Assembly (NCBI GenBank): GCA_028875225.1
Contig: JAPPFB010000011.1
Location: forward strand, 124,001-188,000
Direction: 5' to 3'
DNA length: 64,000 bases
DNA from: Chloroflexota bacterium
GTDB lineage: Bacteria > Chloroflexota > Dehalococcoidia > Bin125
The position numbers and the translations under genes were made by a program. Positions 31,148 to 40,370 of this stretch are shown in pieces (within the stretch, counting starts at the first letter, position 1; each line of letters begins with the position of its first letter). Below the pieces are notes generated by a model. The model did not search any database and was not told where the DNA came from. It saw only the letters and a list, made by a program, of their open reading frames with translations.

Positions 31148-32446
31148 CTAGCCGGCTGCCACCAACAGCGACTCTACCGAGTCGGGGCAACAGGGATCGC
31201 GCTGCGAACCAGTGCTTCCTCGGTCGCTCAACAGCTCCTCGTACACATCGAGAATACTGCGGGTCACACTGTGCCAGGAGTACCGGGACATCTGCTGAGC
31301 CGCCGCCGCGCCCATCTGTCGTCGCAGCGGCTCGTCGCCCAGCAACCGATCGATCGCGGCTGCGAATGTCGCTGGTTGGCGATCGCCAACCAGCAGTCCG
31401 GTCGCGCCGTCGGCAATTGTGCTTGCCAGGCCGCCGACCCTGGTCGCGACCACGGGCGTGCCGGAGGCCATCGCCTCGACGGCGACCAACCCGAACGACT
31501 CGTAGGCCGATGGCACGGCGCACACCGAAGCGGCACGGTAGAGGTCGGGCAGCTGGCTGCGCTCGACGGCGTTGACGAACTGCACTCGGTGTGCGACGCC
31601 GCGATCGGCGGCCAGACTGCACAGCCGCGCGCGTTCTCCGTTGTCGCGGTTGTCTCCGCCGACGATCCAGAGTCTGGCGTCGGGCCTGTTCTGGATCAGC
31701 GGCAGCGCCTGCACCAGCAGATCAGCACCCTTGGATTGCTCCAGGCGGCCGACGAAGAGGATTCCCGGGCCGTCATCGAGGCAGAGCTCGGGCAATGATG
31801 CAGCCAGACGCCTACGCGACTCGTCAATGCCGGCTGGATGGAAGGTCTCAAGGTCGACGCCGCAGGGCACGACTTGCACGCGCGACGCATCAGCCCCGTA
31901 CTGGCCGATCAGGAAGGCTCGCTCATGCGAGGTCGCACCGATCACAGCATCCGCGCAGGCGACGACCCGACGCTCACCCGCAATGCGGAATGGCGGTTCG
32001 GGCTGCTGGAACACCTCTTTCAAGGCGCCCAGGGTGTGGAACATCACCACATGCGGGACCTGCCACTGTCGGGACAGCTCGATCCCGCTCAGGCCGGCAA
32101 CCCAGTAGTGGGAGTGAATCAGATCGTATGGCTCGGTTTGGCCTGCGAGCCTCTGGACGCCGGCGGTGAAGTCCGACACGTGTGCGCCGATCTCGATTGG
32201 CGGCAACGACACCGGCGGTCCAGCATCGACATGAAACAGCCGGGCCCCGTGACCAAGGTCCTCCATGTCGGGCGCGTCCATCCGATCGCGGCGCGTATAG
32301 ACGTCGACTTCCCAGCCAACCTCAGCCAGATGCCGCGTCAAATCCGCGATGTAGACGTTCATCCCGCCGGCCTTGGTTGTCCCGGCACGCGCCAGGGGAG
32401 AGGTATGCGTGGAGATCACGGCAAGCCGGCGGCGGGGACGCATCAT
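31148..32446 (-). CDS. GT4-family glycosyltransferase, MshA-like
   Basis: The ATG at 32446 overlaps the upstream TGA (ATGA) and gives 432 residues; ATG 32443 is an equal alternative. The N-terminal domain begins RLAVISTHTSPLARAGTTKAGGMNVY, in which the GGMNVY loop resembles MshA and sucrose-phosphate-synthase-like enzymes. The C-terminal domain has FVGRLEQSKGADLL and the E-x7-E nucleotide-sugar motif (YESFGLVAVEAMASGTPVV). Donor and acceptor are unknown. The context, PIG-L deacetylase next and acyltransferase before, hints at a glycoconjugate pathway. Confidence 0.85.
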   Translation of the reverse strand: MMRPRRRLAVISTHTSPLARAGTTKAGGMNVYIADLTRHLAEVGWEVDVYTRRDRMDAPDMEDLGHGARLFHVDAGPPVSLPPIEIGAHVSDFTAGVQRLAGQTEPYDLIHSHYWVAGLSGIELSRQWQVPHVVMFHTLGALKEVFQQPEPPFRIAGERRVVACADAVIGATSHERAFLIGQYGADASRVQVVPCGVDLETFHPAGIDESRRRLAASLPELCLDDGPGILFVGRLEQSKGADLLVQALPLIQNRPDARLWIVGGDNRDNGERARLCSLAADRGVAHRVQFVNAVERSQLPDLYRAASVCAVPSAYESFGLVAVEAMASGTPVVATRVGGLASTIADGATGLLVGDRQPATFAAAIDRLLGDEPLRRQMGAAAAQQMSRYSWHSVTRSILDVYEELLSDRGSTGSQRDPCCPDSVESLLVAAG

Positions 32447-33438
32447 GTTGCTCCCCCACGCGTCAGCCGCAGCAGTCGCACGACGGCGTCCCGACCGCCC
32501 AGCTCGTACTTGTATGGTTCGTCGCCACGCAGGAAGTTCACGCTTGACATACCTCGCTCCACCGCGTCGCGGACGCAGAGCACTTTCGAGGCCAACCCCG
32601 CCGACAGCTCGCGGAACTTCGGAGCATAGCCACTGTTGTACAGCAGCAATTGATTGCGCGCGACGAAGCACAACACCATTGCCGCTGCCTCGCCGGAAAT
32701 CGACATCACGTACAGCCGCAGTGAACCCGCTTCCGATAGCGAAACGCTCAGGCGCTCAAAGAACGTGCGCATCTCGTCGGTCAGGAAGATGGCCTTGTCG
32801 CCTCGGGACTCGGCCATCATTTCCATGAACTCGGGCAGGCGCCGCTGGACGTCAGCAGGCGACTCGATCGCTTCGAAACTCACGGCGCCGCGCAGCTGCC
32901 TCAACGGCCTCAGCTTGCGGCGAACCTCCCGGCGATCTCGTGATCGGAGAGCAGAGAGATATTCGTCCCAGCCGCCTTGCAACGCGATCGTGGGGCAGAC
33001 GGCTTCGTCGGCAACATCGACGCTCCAGCCCCGTTCAGCAGCGGCGCCAAACGCTTGAACCCACTCGGAACCAGGTTCGATCCCGCGAAACTCAGCCGAG
33101 TGGGCGCCGGCCGACTCCAGTCGATCCAACACAGCAGAGACCAGCCGCGACTCCTGGCCGGCCGTCGCCACCGGACCGAGGTAATCCGAGACTTCGTGGT
33201 CGCCAGCGAACGACCAACTCGCGCCGCAGCGCTGCAACGGAGCCAGACCGACGAGATCGCCGGTGCCGTTCTCCAGTCCCACCAGTTCCAGTTCCGCTCC
33301 ACTCGGCTCGCCGAAGACCGACCACCACGCCTGTCCGAACTGCGGCGTCGAGAACGGCATCGCGTCGGCGACCTGGCAGAGGTCGTTCCAGCGCTCGCCC
33401 AGATCGGCGAATCCACCGCTCACCACCGTGACGCTCAC
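32443..33438 (-). CDS. CelD/BioF2-like GNAT-fold acyltransferase
   Basis: The 331-residue protein has the layout of CelD/BcsL-type (FemAB-related) acyltransferases: an N-terminal half starting with a PFSTPQFGQAWWSVFGE segment (substrate side) and a C-terminal GNAT half with FMEMMAESRGDKAIF, LYNSGYAPKFRELSAG and the closing FLRGDEPYKYELG. It overlaps folE upstream and the glycosyltransferase downstream by 4 bp each, which suggests it works with the latter. Acyl group and acceptor unknown. Confidence 0.75.
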   Translation of the reverse strand: MSVTVVSGGFADLGERWNDLCQVADAMPFSTPQFGQAWWSVFGEPSGAELELVGLENGTGDLVGLAPLQRCGASWSFAGDHEVSDYLGPVATAGQESRLVSAVLDRLESAGAHSAEFRGIEPGSEWVQAFGAAAERGWSVDVADEAVCPTIALQGGWDEYLSALRSRDRREVRRKLRPLRQLRGAVSFEAIESPADVQRRLPEFMEMMAESRGDKAIFLTDEMRTFFERLSVSLSEAGSLRLYVMSISGEAAAMVLCFVARNQLLLYNSGYAPKFRELSAGLASKVLCVRDAVERGMSSVNFLRGDEPYKYELGGRDAVVRLLRLTRGGAT

Positions 33439-34010
33439 AACCGTTGTGTTCCCACTAGCGAGAGAAATTCGGCCCGCGTCTCTTGCTGCTCAAGGAAACT
33501 GCCACGCATCGCCGAAGTCAACATTCTAGAACCGGGCTTCTTGATGCCTCGCATCTGCATACAGAGGTGTTCCGCCTCGACGGCGACCGCGGCGCCTTGC
33601 GGCTGCAACACCTTCATCAACATGTCGGCAATCTGCGCCGTGAGTCGCTCCTGCAGTTGGGGTCGCCGGGCAATGGCATCGACCAGGCGGGCCAGCTTGG
33701 AGAGTCCCACGACCCGGCCGTGAGGCACGTAGCCGACATGGGCAATGCCGTGGAACGGCATCAGGTGATGCTCGCAGATTGAGAAGAATGGCACATCCCG
33801 GAGGATCACCATCTCGTCGTGGCCCTCTTCGAAGCCAACCGCCAGCAGCTTGGGAATATCGACCTCTCGGCCGCCAAGCGTCTCTTCGAATGCCGCAACG
33901 ACTCGGCGGGGAGTGTCGCGCAGCCCCTCGCGCTGAGGATCTTCCCCCAGCGCCTGGAGCAAATCCCGCACGGCCGCCTCGGCCCGGTCACGATCGACTC
34001 GACCGCTCAT
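33435..34010 (-). CDS. folE: GTP cyclohydrolase I
   Basis: Converts GTP to dihydroneopterin triphosphate, first step of folate (and pterin) synthesis. The 191-residue protein is of normal length, with zinc ligands Cys79, His82 (ICEHHLMPF) and Cys150 (EHLCMQMRG) and the family GIKKPGS segment. It overlaps thrC and the acyltransferase gene by 4 bp each (ATGA). No other folate gene is nearby. Confidence 0.96.
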   Translation of the reverse strand: MSGRVDRDRAEAAVRDLLQALGEDPQREGLRDTPRRVVAAFEETLGGREVDIPKLLAVGFEEGHDEMVILRDVPFFSICEHHLMPFHGIAHVGYVPHGRVVGLSKLARLVDAIARRPQLQERLTAQIADMLMKVLQPQGAAVAVEAEHLCMQMRGIKKPGSRMLTSAMRGSFLEQQETRAEFLSLVGTQRL

Positions 34011-35098
34011 CGCAACCCATCCTTGATCGCGGCAGCCGCTTCGTCGTACTTGGAGGCGATCTCAACCACGTCGGCCGCGATCGACTCAACCGCACGCTCG
34101 GGATCCTTCAGCCCATGCCCGGTAATGGTGCACACGACCCGCCGACCAGCGAGCGACCCGTCGCCGTGGCGGTCCAGGAGTCCGGCCACGGAGGCGGCGG
34201 AGGCCGGTTCGCAGAAGATGCCTTCCGTGTCGGCGAGCAACCGATACGCCGCAAGAATCTGCTCGTCCGTGGTCGCAATGATTTCGCCTCCCGATTCCTC
34301 TCGCGCCGCCACGGCGCCGTCCCACGACGCCGGAGCGCCAATGCGAATCGCCGTGGCGATCGTTTCGGGATTGCGTACCGGATGGCCGTGGACCAGCGGC
34401 GCCGCTCCCGACGCCTGCACGCCGAGCATCCGTGGCCGCCTCGACGCGACTTCAGCGTGGAAGTATTCGCTATAGCCCTTCCAGTAGGCGGTGATGTTGC
34501 CGGCGTTGCCGACCGGAATGCAATGCATATCCGGCGCGTCGCCGATCGAATCAACGATTTCCATCGCGGCAGTCTTCTGCCCCTCAATGCGATACGGGTT
34601 GACCGAGTTGACAAGCGCGAGCGGGAGTCGTTCGGTGAGTTCCTGAGCCAATCTCAGTGCATCGTCGAAATTGCCGTCGACGGCAAGCACGCGCGCGCCG
34701 TGCGCCGCGGCCTGAGCCAGCTTGCCCTGCGCGATGCGTCCTTCCGGCACCAAAACGAACGCCCGCAGACCGCAGCGAGCAGCGTACGCGGCCGCCGAGG
34801 CGCTGGTATTGCCTGTGGACGCACAGAGCACCGCCGAAGCGCCCTGTTCCACCGCCTTCGCCACCGCGACCACCATGCCGCGATCCTTGAAGGAACCCGT
34901 CGGGTTGCAGAGTTCAAGCTTCAACCAGACCTCGTCGGCGCCGGTCGCGCGCTCCAGGCTCTCCGCCCTCACCAGCGGAGTACTGCCTTCGCCCAACGTG
35001 ATGCATGGCGTCGACGCGGTCAGCGGCAACCAGTCGGCGTATCGCTCCAGGACTCCGCCGCCGCGCGCCGCGCCGGTCGACACGGCGTTGCTAGTCAT
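34007..35098 (-). CDS. thrC: Threonine synthase
   Basis: PLP enzyme making threonine from phosphohomoserine. The 363-residue protein has the PLP lysine in [11 protein letters not shown] (Lys71), the phosphate-binding [14 protein letters not shown] and the STGNTSAS loop. It is the short class with no N-terminal regulatory domain. Homoserine dehydrogenase is two genes upstream in the same run; thrB and lysC are 17 kb away. Start ATG 35098 lies 8 bp inside the coiled-coil gene. Confidence 0.95.
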   Translation of the reverse strand: MTSNAVSTGAARGGGVLERYADWLPLTASTPCITLGEGSTPLVRAESLERATGADEVWLKLELCNPTGSFKDRGMVVAVAKAVEQGASAVLCASTGNTSASAAAYAARCGLRAFVLVPEGRIAQGKLAQAAAHGARVLAVDGNFDDALRLAQELTERLPLALVNSVNPYRIEGQKTAAMEIVDSIGDAPDMHCIPVGNAGNITAYWKGYSEYFHAEVASRRPRMLGVQASGAAPLVHGHPVRNPETIATAIRIGAPASWDGAVAAREESGGEIIATTDEQILAAYRLLADTEGIFCEPASAASVAGLLDRHGDGSLAGRRVVCTITGHGLKDPERAVESIAADVVEIASKYDEAAAAIKDGLR

Positions 35099-36101
35099 TG
35101 CCTCGAACTCGCAGGTACGACTTCAGTTCGCGAATCTCCTGCTCCAGCTCTTCAATCTGTCGGCGGCGAATCTGTTCCTGCATGGCCACGAATCGGTCCT
35201 GCTCTTGCGCCGACTGAGTCGACACGCTTTCGATCTTGTCGCCCAGCGACGCCACGGAACGTTCGCGGCGAGCGTCCCGGGCGCGAAGCTGTTCACCCAC
35301 CCGCTCCAGGTTGCCGATTCGCTCTTCCAACGCCTCGAAGCCCCGTTGCACAGCCGCCACAATGGCCTTCGAAGCGTCAAGCGCTTGCAGCGATTCCTCG
35401 ACACGACCGCGCAATGCTTCGACGTTGTTACGCAGATCGTCCCACTGCTCGGCCGTTTCCTGGACCCGGCGAAGATTCTGATATGACAGATCGACGCGCT
35501 CGGTCAGCCCAAAGAGCTGTCGCTCCAATGCTTCCACGCGAGTCTCCAGCGAACTCTCCTCGCTCGCCGCGCGGCGTAGCCCGTCGGCATTGGCCGAGAT
35601 TCTCGCGCCCAGGGCGACCTGGCCGTTCTCGATTTGCGAGAGCCGATGAGCAATCTCGCCGCCCTCGGTGTTGACTCGGCGGATCGCGTCGTCGAACACC
35701 GCCAGGCGTTCGCGCAAGTCTTTCAGGCCTTTTTCGCTGGACTGCAAGCGCCGGTTCGCGTCGTTGCCTGACTCGCGCTGCCCGTCAACCTCCTGGCGCA
35801 GCTGACGAATCGTCGCGTCGGCCAGTTCCTTGCTTTCGTCCAGATCGCTGTTGAAGCGGTTGACACGCTCGCGCAGCGCGTTCAGTTCGTCCAGCTGCCG
35901 CATCGCCGTTCCAACCTCGGTCGAGAGCGAAATCGCTTTACCTTCGAGATCGCGCATGCGTTGGTCGAGGTTGCTGAGTTCTCGCTCGTCGCGAACGTGA
36001 GACTGAGCGAGCTCAGTGGTGCGATTGCGCAGTCCCGCCACGGACTCCTCGAGCCGCAGCCAGCGAGTATCGGCACCCTCGACCGGGTCAGTCGTTGTCA
36101 C
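35091..36101 (-). CDS. Coiled-coil protein of unknown function
   Basis: The 336-residue protein is almost wholly heptad-like coiled coil (about 15-330): repeated hydrophobic positions amid Glu, Arg, Gln and Asp, with a register such as [15 protein letters not shown] and [15 protein letters not shown]. No signal peptide, membrane segment, ATPase head or zinc hook is seen, so it is not an SMC. It lies between hom and thrC with overlaps to both (14 bp and 8 bp). No function can be named. Confidence 0.8.
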   Translation of the reverse strand: MTTTDPVEGADTRWLRLEESVAGLRNRTTELAQSHVRDERELSNLDQRMRDLEGKAISLSTEVGTAMRQLDELNALRERVNRFNSDLDESKELADATIRQLRQEVDGQRESGNDANRRLQSSEKGLKDLRERLAVFDDAIRRVNTEGGEIAHRLSQIENGQVALGARISANADGLRRAASEESSLETRVEALERQLFGLTERVDLSYQNLRRVQETAEQWDDLRNNVEALRGRVEESLQALDASKAIVAAVQRGFEALEERIGNLERVGEQLRARDARRERSVASLGDKIESVSTQSAQEQDRFVAMQEQIRRRQIEELEQEIRELKSYLRVRGND

Positions 36102-37395
36102 AGCAGTCCTCGATCCGAAGCCGGACTCCGAGTTCGATCTCCGAGTTGGAACGCTTCAGTCCCGCCAACACCCGATCCAGCGCACCATCGCTGCAGGCGT
36201 GGGTGGTCACGATCAGATCCGCCGACTGGCTTCGTTCCGGATGTGGTGTTTGAAGCACCGATGCGATGCTGACTCCTTCCGCAGCGAACGCCGCTCCCAA
36301 TTCTGCCAGCACCCCGGCCCGATCGGGAACTTCCAGTCGCAAGTACGTGCGAACGTGAATGTCGGCCAGCGAGGCCAGTCGCGGCGACTGATCAATGGGC
36401 CGCAAACGCCGGGGGGCCTGTCCCGAGGCCAACCGGCCCGCGACTTCAAGGATGTCGGCCACGACGGCGCTCGAGGTCGCGCCAGCCCCGGCGCCGGGTC
36501 CCTCGAGTACGACCGAACCGATTGGGTCGCCAGACACCGCGACGGCGTTGAGTACGCCTTCGACCCCTGCCATTGGATCTTCAGTGGGGACCAGAGTCGG
36601 GTGAACGCGGAGATCGAGTCCGAGCGGGGATTGTCGGGCCGTCGCCAGCATGCGAATGGCGTATCCCAGGTCGCGCGCGTGGACGAAGTCCCGTGCGGTG
36701 AGCAGGCGAATGCCCTCGCGATACACATCCTGCGGACCGACCTGAGAATGAAATGCCAGCGAGGCGAGGATCGCAAGTTTGTACGCCGCGTCAACACCGT
36801 CCACATCGCTCGTCGGATCGGCCTCGGCGTAGCCCAGCCGTTGAGCCTCTGCCAGCGCGGCGTCGTAGCTCATCCCGTCGCGGGACATGGCCGTGATCAT
36901 GTAGTTCGTCGTGCCGTTGATGATCGCCCGGACGGATGAGACCTCGTTCGCCTGCAAGTCGCGCTGCAGGACGCCAATGATCGGAATCCCGCCGCCGACG
37001 CTTGCTTCGTATCTCAGTTCGGCCCCGCAGGCCTCCGCCAGGTCCAGCAGCGCCGGACCGCGCTTCGCCATGACCTCTTTGTTGGCGGTCACCACCGACT
37101 TGCCGGCCGAGAGCGCCGCCTCAATGCACACGGTCGCAGGTTCTTCGCCGCCCATCAGCTCAACCACGAGATCCACGTCGTTGCGCGTCGAAACGTCCAT
37201 GGGGCTCTCGGTGACTGCCAGGCCCGCCGCGACCAGATCAGCTCGAGCCGCGACGTTTCGCACCGCCGCGGCGCGAATCTCCAGGCGTCGTCCGCAGCGT
37301 GCTTCATACGCCTGAGCGTTGTACTGCAACGCCTCGAGCACGCCGCGTCCGACGACGCCCAGCCCAAGCAGGCCGATCCCCAGCACTTCGCTCAT
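36088..37395 (-). CDS. hom: Homoserine dehydrogenase with ACT domain
   Basis: Reduces aspartate semialdehyde to homoserine. The 435-residue protein has the NAD(P) motif GLGVVGRG (11-18), VVTANKEVMA, the catalytic-domain GTTNYMI and EADPTSDVDGVDAAYKLAILASLAF segments, and a C-terminal ACT domain (about 350-430, LRLEVPDRAGVLAELG) that in this family senses threonine. It shares one base with the rpsR stop (TGATG). Confidence 0.96.
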   Translation of the reverse strand: MSEVLGIGLLGLGVVGRGVLEALQYNAQAYEARCGRRLEIRAAAVRNVAARADLVAAGLAVTESPMDVSTRNDVDLVVELMGGEEPATVCIEAALSAGKSVVTANKEVMAKRGPALLDLAEACGAELRYEASVGGGIPIIGVLQRDLQANEVSSVRAIINGTTNYMITAMSRDGMSYDAALAEAQRLGYAEADPTSDVDGVDAAYKLAILASLAFHSQVGPQDVYREGIRLLTARDFVHARDLGYAIRMLATARQSPLGLDLRVHPTLVPTEDPMAGVEGVLNAVAVSGDPIGSVVLEGPGAGAGATSSAVVADILEVAGRLASGQAPRRLRPIDQSPRLASLADIHVRTYLRLEVPDRAGVLAELGAAFAAEGVSIASVLQTPHPERSQSADLIVTTHACSDGALDRVLAGLKRSNSEIELGVRLRIEDCCDND

Positions 37396-38135
37396 CAGAC
37401 GCCGGATTCCTCGTCCTGGGCCGGGTCCTCCGCTTCTGCGACAGGAGAGTCCTCGGCAGGAGTCTCGATTGCCGGCGATTCGTCTACCGCTGCTTCGTCG
37501 GTCCCTGCGTCGTCGGTCGCTGCTTCGTCCACTGCTGCTTCTTCCGCCGCCAGTTCGGCAGCCGGCGATGCAGCCTCTGGCGACGCGGCCTCTGTCGATT
37601 CCGTCTCGGGCAGTTCAGCGACTGATGCTTCGGCGATCGGAGCTTCGTTCTCAGGCGATTCAGCCACAGGCGTGTCCACATCCTGCTCGCCAAGCGGGGC
37701 TCCACCTGCTTCTGGTTCCATGGGGGGCGCATCGTCCAGCTCGGCCCGCATTGCTCGTTGCGCCATCCGGGTGACCATGCGGAATCGCGAGGTCTGTCTC
37801 ATGTGCTCCGCGGTGTATGGCAACAGAGCGACCTGGCGGGCACGCTTGATCTCGCGCGCAATCTTGCGCTGGTCCTTGGCGGTCAGGCCGGTCTTGCGTC
37901 GCGGCTCGATTCGCCCCCGGTCCGAGATCAGCTTCCTCAGTCGATCAACGTCCTTGTAGTCGATCGTCGCCACTTCCTGGGGCGTAAACACGGGCGCGCG
38001 ACGCCGTCGTCCTCGGCGGCGCGTGCGTTCGATCATTTGCGGTAGCCGGTCGCCCGATTCCGGCGACGGCGTGACCCGCGGCGCCGGCTCGGACGTCGGC
38101 GCCGCCTCGATGGATGGATCTGATTCAGTTGTCAT
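37395..38135 (-). CDS. rpsR: 30S ribosomal protein S18 with very long acidic tail
   Basis: The ATG at 38135 has GGAG six bases upstream and gives 246 residues; a GTG at 38147 is possible. The S18 domain is residues ~55-110 ([48 protein letters not shown]). Typical S18 is 70-90 residues. Here ~50 residues (Pro/Ser/Glu then Arg-rich) precede it, and ~116 residues follow without one Lys or Arg, built of Glu, Asp, Ala, Pro, Thr and Ser in loose repeats such as [11 protein letters not shown]. Order rpsF-ssb-rpsR is normal. Its stop overlaps hom. Confidence 0.92.
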   Translation of the reverse strand: MTTESDPSIEAAPTSEPAPRVTPSPESGDRLPQMIERTRRRGRRRRAPVFTPQEVATIDYKDVDRLRKLISDRGRIEPRRKTGLTAKDQRKIAREIKRARQVALLPYTAEHMRQTSRFRMVTRMAQRAMRAELDDAPPMEPEAGGAPLGEQDVDTPVAESPENEAPIAEASVAELPETESTEAASPEAASPAAELAAEEAAVDEAATDDAGTDEAAVDESPAIETPAEDSPVAEAEDPAQDEESGV

Positions 38136-38176
38136 CTGGCTCTCCACAAACAGGGTTGCTACTGGCTACTGATGGC

Positions 38177-38614
38177 TCACTCGAACGGCAGATCGCCCGC
38201 GTCAGGGCCTCCGCCGAAATCGTCCGGGGCATTCTGAAAGTCACCGCCTCCACCGCCGCCAAAGTCTCCGCCGCCGCTGTCGCCTCGCCGACCCAGGAAC
38301 TGGAAGTTGTTGGCCACGACTTCGGTCATGTAGCGGGTCTGGCCTTGCTGGTCTTCCCAGGAACGGGTCTGCAGGCGACCCTCCACGTAGACCTGCGATC
38401 CGCGCTGCAGATACTGTCCGGCGATCTCCGCCTGACGTCCCCAGCAGACCACACGCACCCACTCCGTTTCGTCTCGTTGCTCGCCATCGCGAGTCGTGTA
38501 GCGACGATTGCATGCCACGCTGAAGTTGGCCACCGCCTGGCCATTCGCCGTAAACCGCATCTCGGGATCACGGCCCAGGTTGCCGATGATCATCACCTTG
38601 TTCAGACTCGCCAT
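38177..38614 (-). CDS. ssb: Single-stranded DNA-binding protein
   Basis: The 145-residue protein has the OB fold of SSB (LNKVMIIGNLGRDPEMRFTANGQAVANFSVACNRRY, then WVRVVCWGRQAEIAGQYLQRGSQVYVEGRL), a Gly/Asp-rich linker and an acidic tip DAGDLPFE. The tip normally ends in Phe (DDIPF type); here one Glu follows. It sits between rpsF and rpsR as in many bacteria. Confidence 0.96.
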   Translation of the reverse strand: MASLNKVMIIGNLGRDPEMRFTANGQAVANFSVACNRRYTTRDGEQRDETEWVRVVCWGRQAEIAGQYLQRGSQVYVEGRLQTRSWEDQQGQTRYMTEVVANNFQFLGRRGDSGGGDFGGGGGGDFQNAPDDFGGGPDAGDLPFE

Positions 38615-38646
38615 GTCAGCACCTTCCGCCGTCTTCGCTGGGCAGG

Positions 38647-38949
38647 CTAATGGTCTCGGCGGACGATCAAATGGCGCAACACCTGCTCGTCGATTAGCAG
38701 TGACTGCTCGAGCTCATCGCGGCGTGCGTCTTCACCACCCTCGTAATGAGCCAGCAGATAGTGGCCTTCGTACGACTGTTTGATCGGGTAGGCGAGCCGG
38801 CGCCGGCCCCAGTCAATCACTTCGGTCACGTCGTTGCCATGCTGTGTCAGGGTCCCACGCAGATGCGCCATGCGCTCTTCCACCTGTTCACCCGCAACAT
38901 CAGGGTGCAGGACCACCATGATCTCGTATTCGGTCTCGCCTTGCGCCAT
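38647..38949 (-). CDS. rpsF: 30S ribosomal protein S6
   Basis: The 100-residue protein matches S6: EYEIMVVLHPDV, then VIDWGRRRLAYPIKQSYEGHYLLAHYEG and the C-terminal VLRHLIVRRD. A good Shine-Dalgarno (TGAGGAG, 8-9 nt before the ATG) is present. It binds with S18 to the 30S platform. Confidence 0.97.
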   Translation of the reverse strand: MAQGETEYEIMVVLHPDVAGEQVEERMAHLRGTLTQHGNDVTEVIDWGRRRLAYPIKQSYEGHYLLAHYEGGEDARRDELEQSLLIDEQVLRHLIVRRDH

Positions 38950-38979
38950 ATCTCGCTCCTCAGATTGGTTCTGGTCCGC

Positions 38980-40251
38980 CTATTGATTCCGGCCGTCGAT
39001 CCCCGGAATTGGGAATCCCGAGGCAAGCTCGCGTACCTCAGCGCGCACGCGTGCCTGCTCGGCCGCGTCGTCGATGTGGTCGAGCACTCGGACGATCAAC
39101 CCGGCGACGCGACGCATTTCGCTCTCGCGCATGCCGCGCGTGGTTAGCGCGGGCGTCCCGATCCGAACGCCCGAGGTCACGGTGGGCCGCTGGCTGTCGT
39201 AGGGGATCGTGTTCTTGTTGACTGTGATTCCCGCCTCGTCGAGCGCCGTCTCGGCTGCCTTGCCGGTCAAGCCCTTGACGCCAACGTCCAACAGCAGCAG
39301 GTGATTGTCGGTGCCTCCAGATACGAGCCGCCAGCCTTCCGACTGCAATCCGTCGGCCAGGGCTCTGGCGTTGGCCACGATTTGCGCTGCGTACTCGGCG
39401 AACTCCGGGGTCGACGCTTCTTTCAGAGCCACGGCCTTGGCCGCAATCGTGTGCATGTGAGGTCCGCCCGACGTACCGGGAAAGATTGCCCGGTCGATCG
39501 GCCGAGCCATCTCCGAGTTGGTCAGGATCAGTGCCGAACGCGGACCGCGCAGGGTCTTGTGCGTCGTCGTCGTGACCACCGGCGCAAAGGGAATCGGGGA
39601 TGGATGCACGCCTCCAGCCACCAGCCCGGCGATGTGCGCCATATCGACCATCAGCACCGAATCGACCGAATCCGCGATTTCTGCCGCCCTGGCGAAGTCG
39701 AACACGCGTGGATAGGCCGTCGCGCCGACGACGATCACTTTGGGCCGATGTTCGCGCGCCGTTGCGGCCATCGCGTCGTAGTCGATCTGCTCCGTCTCCG
39801 GGTCGACGCCGTAGGAGACGAATTCGAACCAACGACCGGAGATGTTGACCGGCAAGCCGTGGGTCAGATGACCGCCGTGGTTCAGCTCCAGGCCCATCGC
39901 CGTGTCGCCCGGCGACAGCAAGGCAAAGTAGGCGGCAATGTTCGCCTGCGTACCGGAGTGCGCTTGCACATTCGCATGGTCGGCCCCGAACAGGGACTTG
40001 GCCCGCTCGATCGCGAGTTCCTCGACCACGTCGACAAACTCGCAACCGCCGTAGTAGCGGCGTCCGGGATATCCCTCGGCATACTTGTTGGTCAGCACCG
40101 AGCCCATGGCCGCGAGCACCGGTTCAGACGGGTAGTTCTCTGAGGCGATCAGTTCGAGTCCGTCGCGCTGTCTGCCGGCTTCCGACTCGATTGCGGAGGC
40201 AATCTCCGCGTCGACCGCATCGAGGGCAGCCCCTGCCAGTGTCAGCGCCAT
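38980..40251 (-). CDS. glyA: Serine hydroxymethyltransferase
   Basis: PLP enzyme that interconverts serine and glycine while charging tetrahydrofolate. The 423-residue protein has [10 protein letters not shown] (33-42), [13 protein letters not shown] (59-71), and the PLP lysine in [12 protein letters not shown] (Lys232). The 115-bp upstream gap has a candidate promoter and two hairpins. Confidence 0.97.
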   Translation of the reverse strand: MALTLAGAALDAVDAEIASAIESEAGRQRDGLELIASENYPSEPVLAAMGSVLTNKYAEGYPGRRYYGGCEFVDVVEELAIERAKSLFGADHANVQAHSGTQANIAAYFALLSPGDTAMGLELNHGGHLTHGLPVNISGRWFEFVSYGVDPETEQIDYDAMAATAREHRPKVIVVGATAYPRVFDFARAAEIADSVDSVLMVDMAHIAGLVAGGVHPSPIPFAPVVTTTTHKTLRGPRSALILTNSEMARPIDRAIFPGTSGGPHMHTIAAKAVALKEASTPEFAEYAAQIVANARALADGLQSEGWRLVSGGTDNHLLLLDVGVKGLTGKAAETALDEAGITVNKNTIPYDSQRPTVTSGVRIGTPALTTRGMRESEMRRVAGLIVRVLDHIDDAAEQARVRAEVRELASGFPIPGIDGRNQ

Positions 40252-40276
40252 CTCGCACCCATTCGCGTCGCGGAGA

Positions 40277-40318
40277 CCCGAGTCAGTCGGGCCGCCACCG
40301 GATCAGACGCCCGGCGGC
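40277..40318 (-). other. Two adjacent hairpins in the glyA leader
   Basis: Two perfect inverted repeats lie side by side: 40277-40291 (CCCGA, loop, TCGGG; 5-bp stem) and 40291-40318 (GCCGCC pairing with GGCGGC). They would fold in the mRNA 26 nt before the glyA start. I do not recognise a known riboswitch class. Confidence 0.4.
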
Positions 40319-40341
40319 ACACGAATCACAGTCGATCTCAG

Positions 40342-40370
40342 CTTACACGCGGTCAAGAACAGAGAGTCAA
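40342..40370 (-). promoter_or_regulatory. Candidate promoter for glyA-rpsF-ssb-rpsR
   Basis: On the minus strand TTGACT (40370-40365) is followed after 17 bp by TGTAAG (40347-40342), with TAAGCT two bases on. TTGACT overlaps the stop codon of the upstream gene. The -35 match is good, the -10 match weak. Confidence 0.35.

Noticed and set aside
29413-32446. Full mycothiol pathway
   Set aside because: Only two enzymes look MshA/MshB-like; no cysteine ligase is present and the acyltransferase belongs to another class, so the pathway is raised only as a hypothesis.
33779-35674. 631-codon open frame on the plus strand opposite thrC and folE
   Set aside because: It is antisense to two clear enzymes, has no family motif and is Arg/Pro-rich, as expected for a shadow frame in GC-rich DNA.
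37395-38135. rpsR fused to a second functional domain
   Set aside because: The long tail is low-complexity and acidic with no predicted fold, so it is treated as a tail, not a domain.
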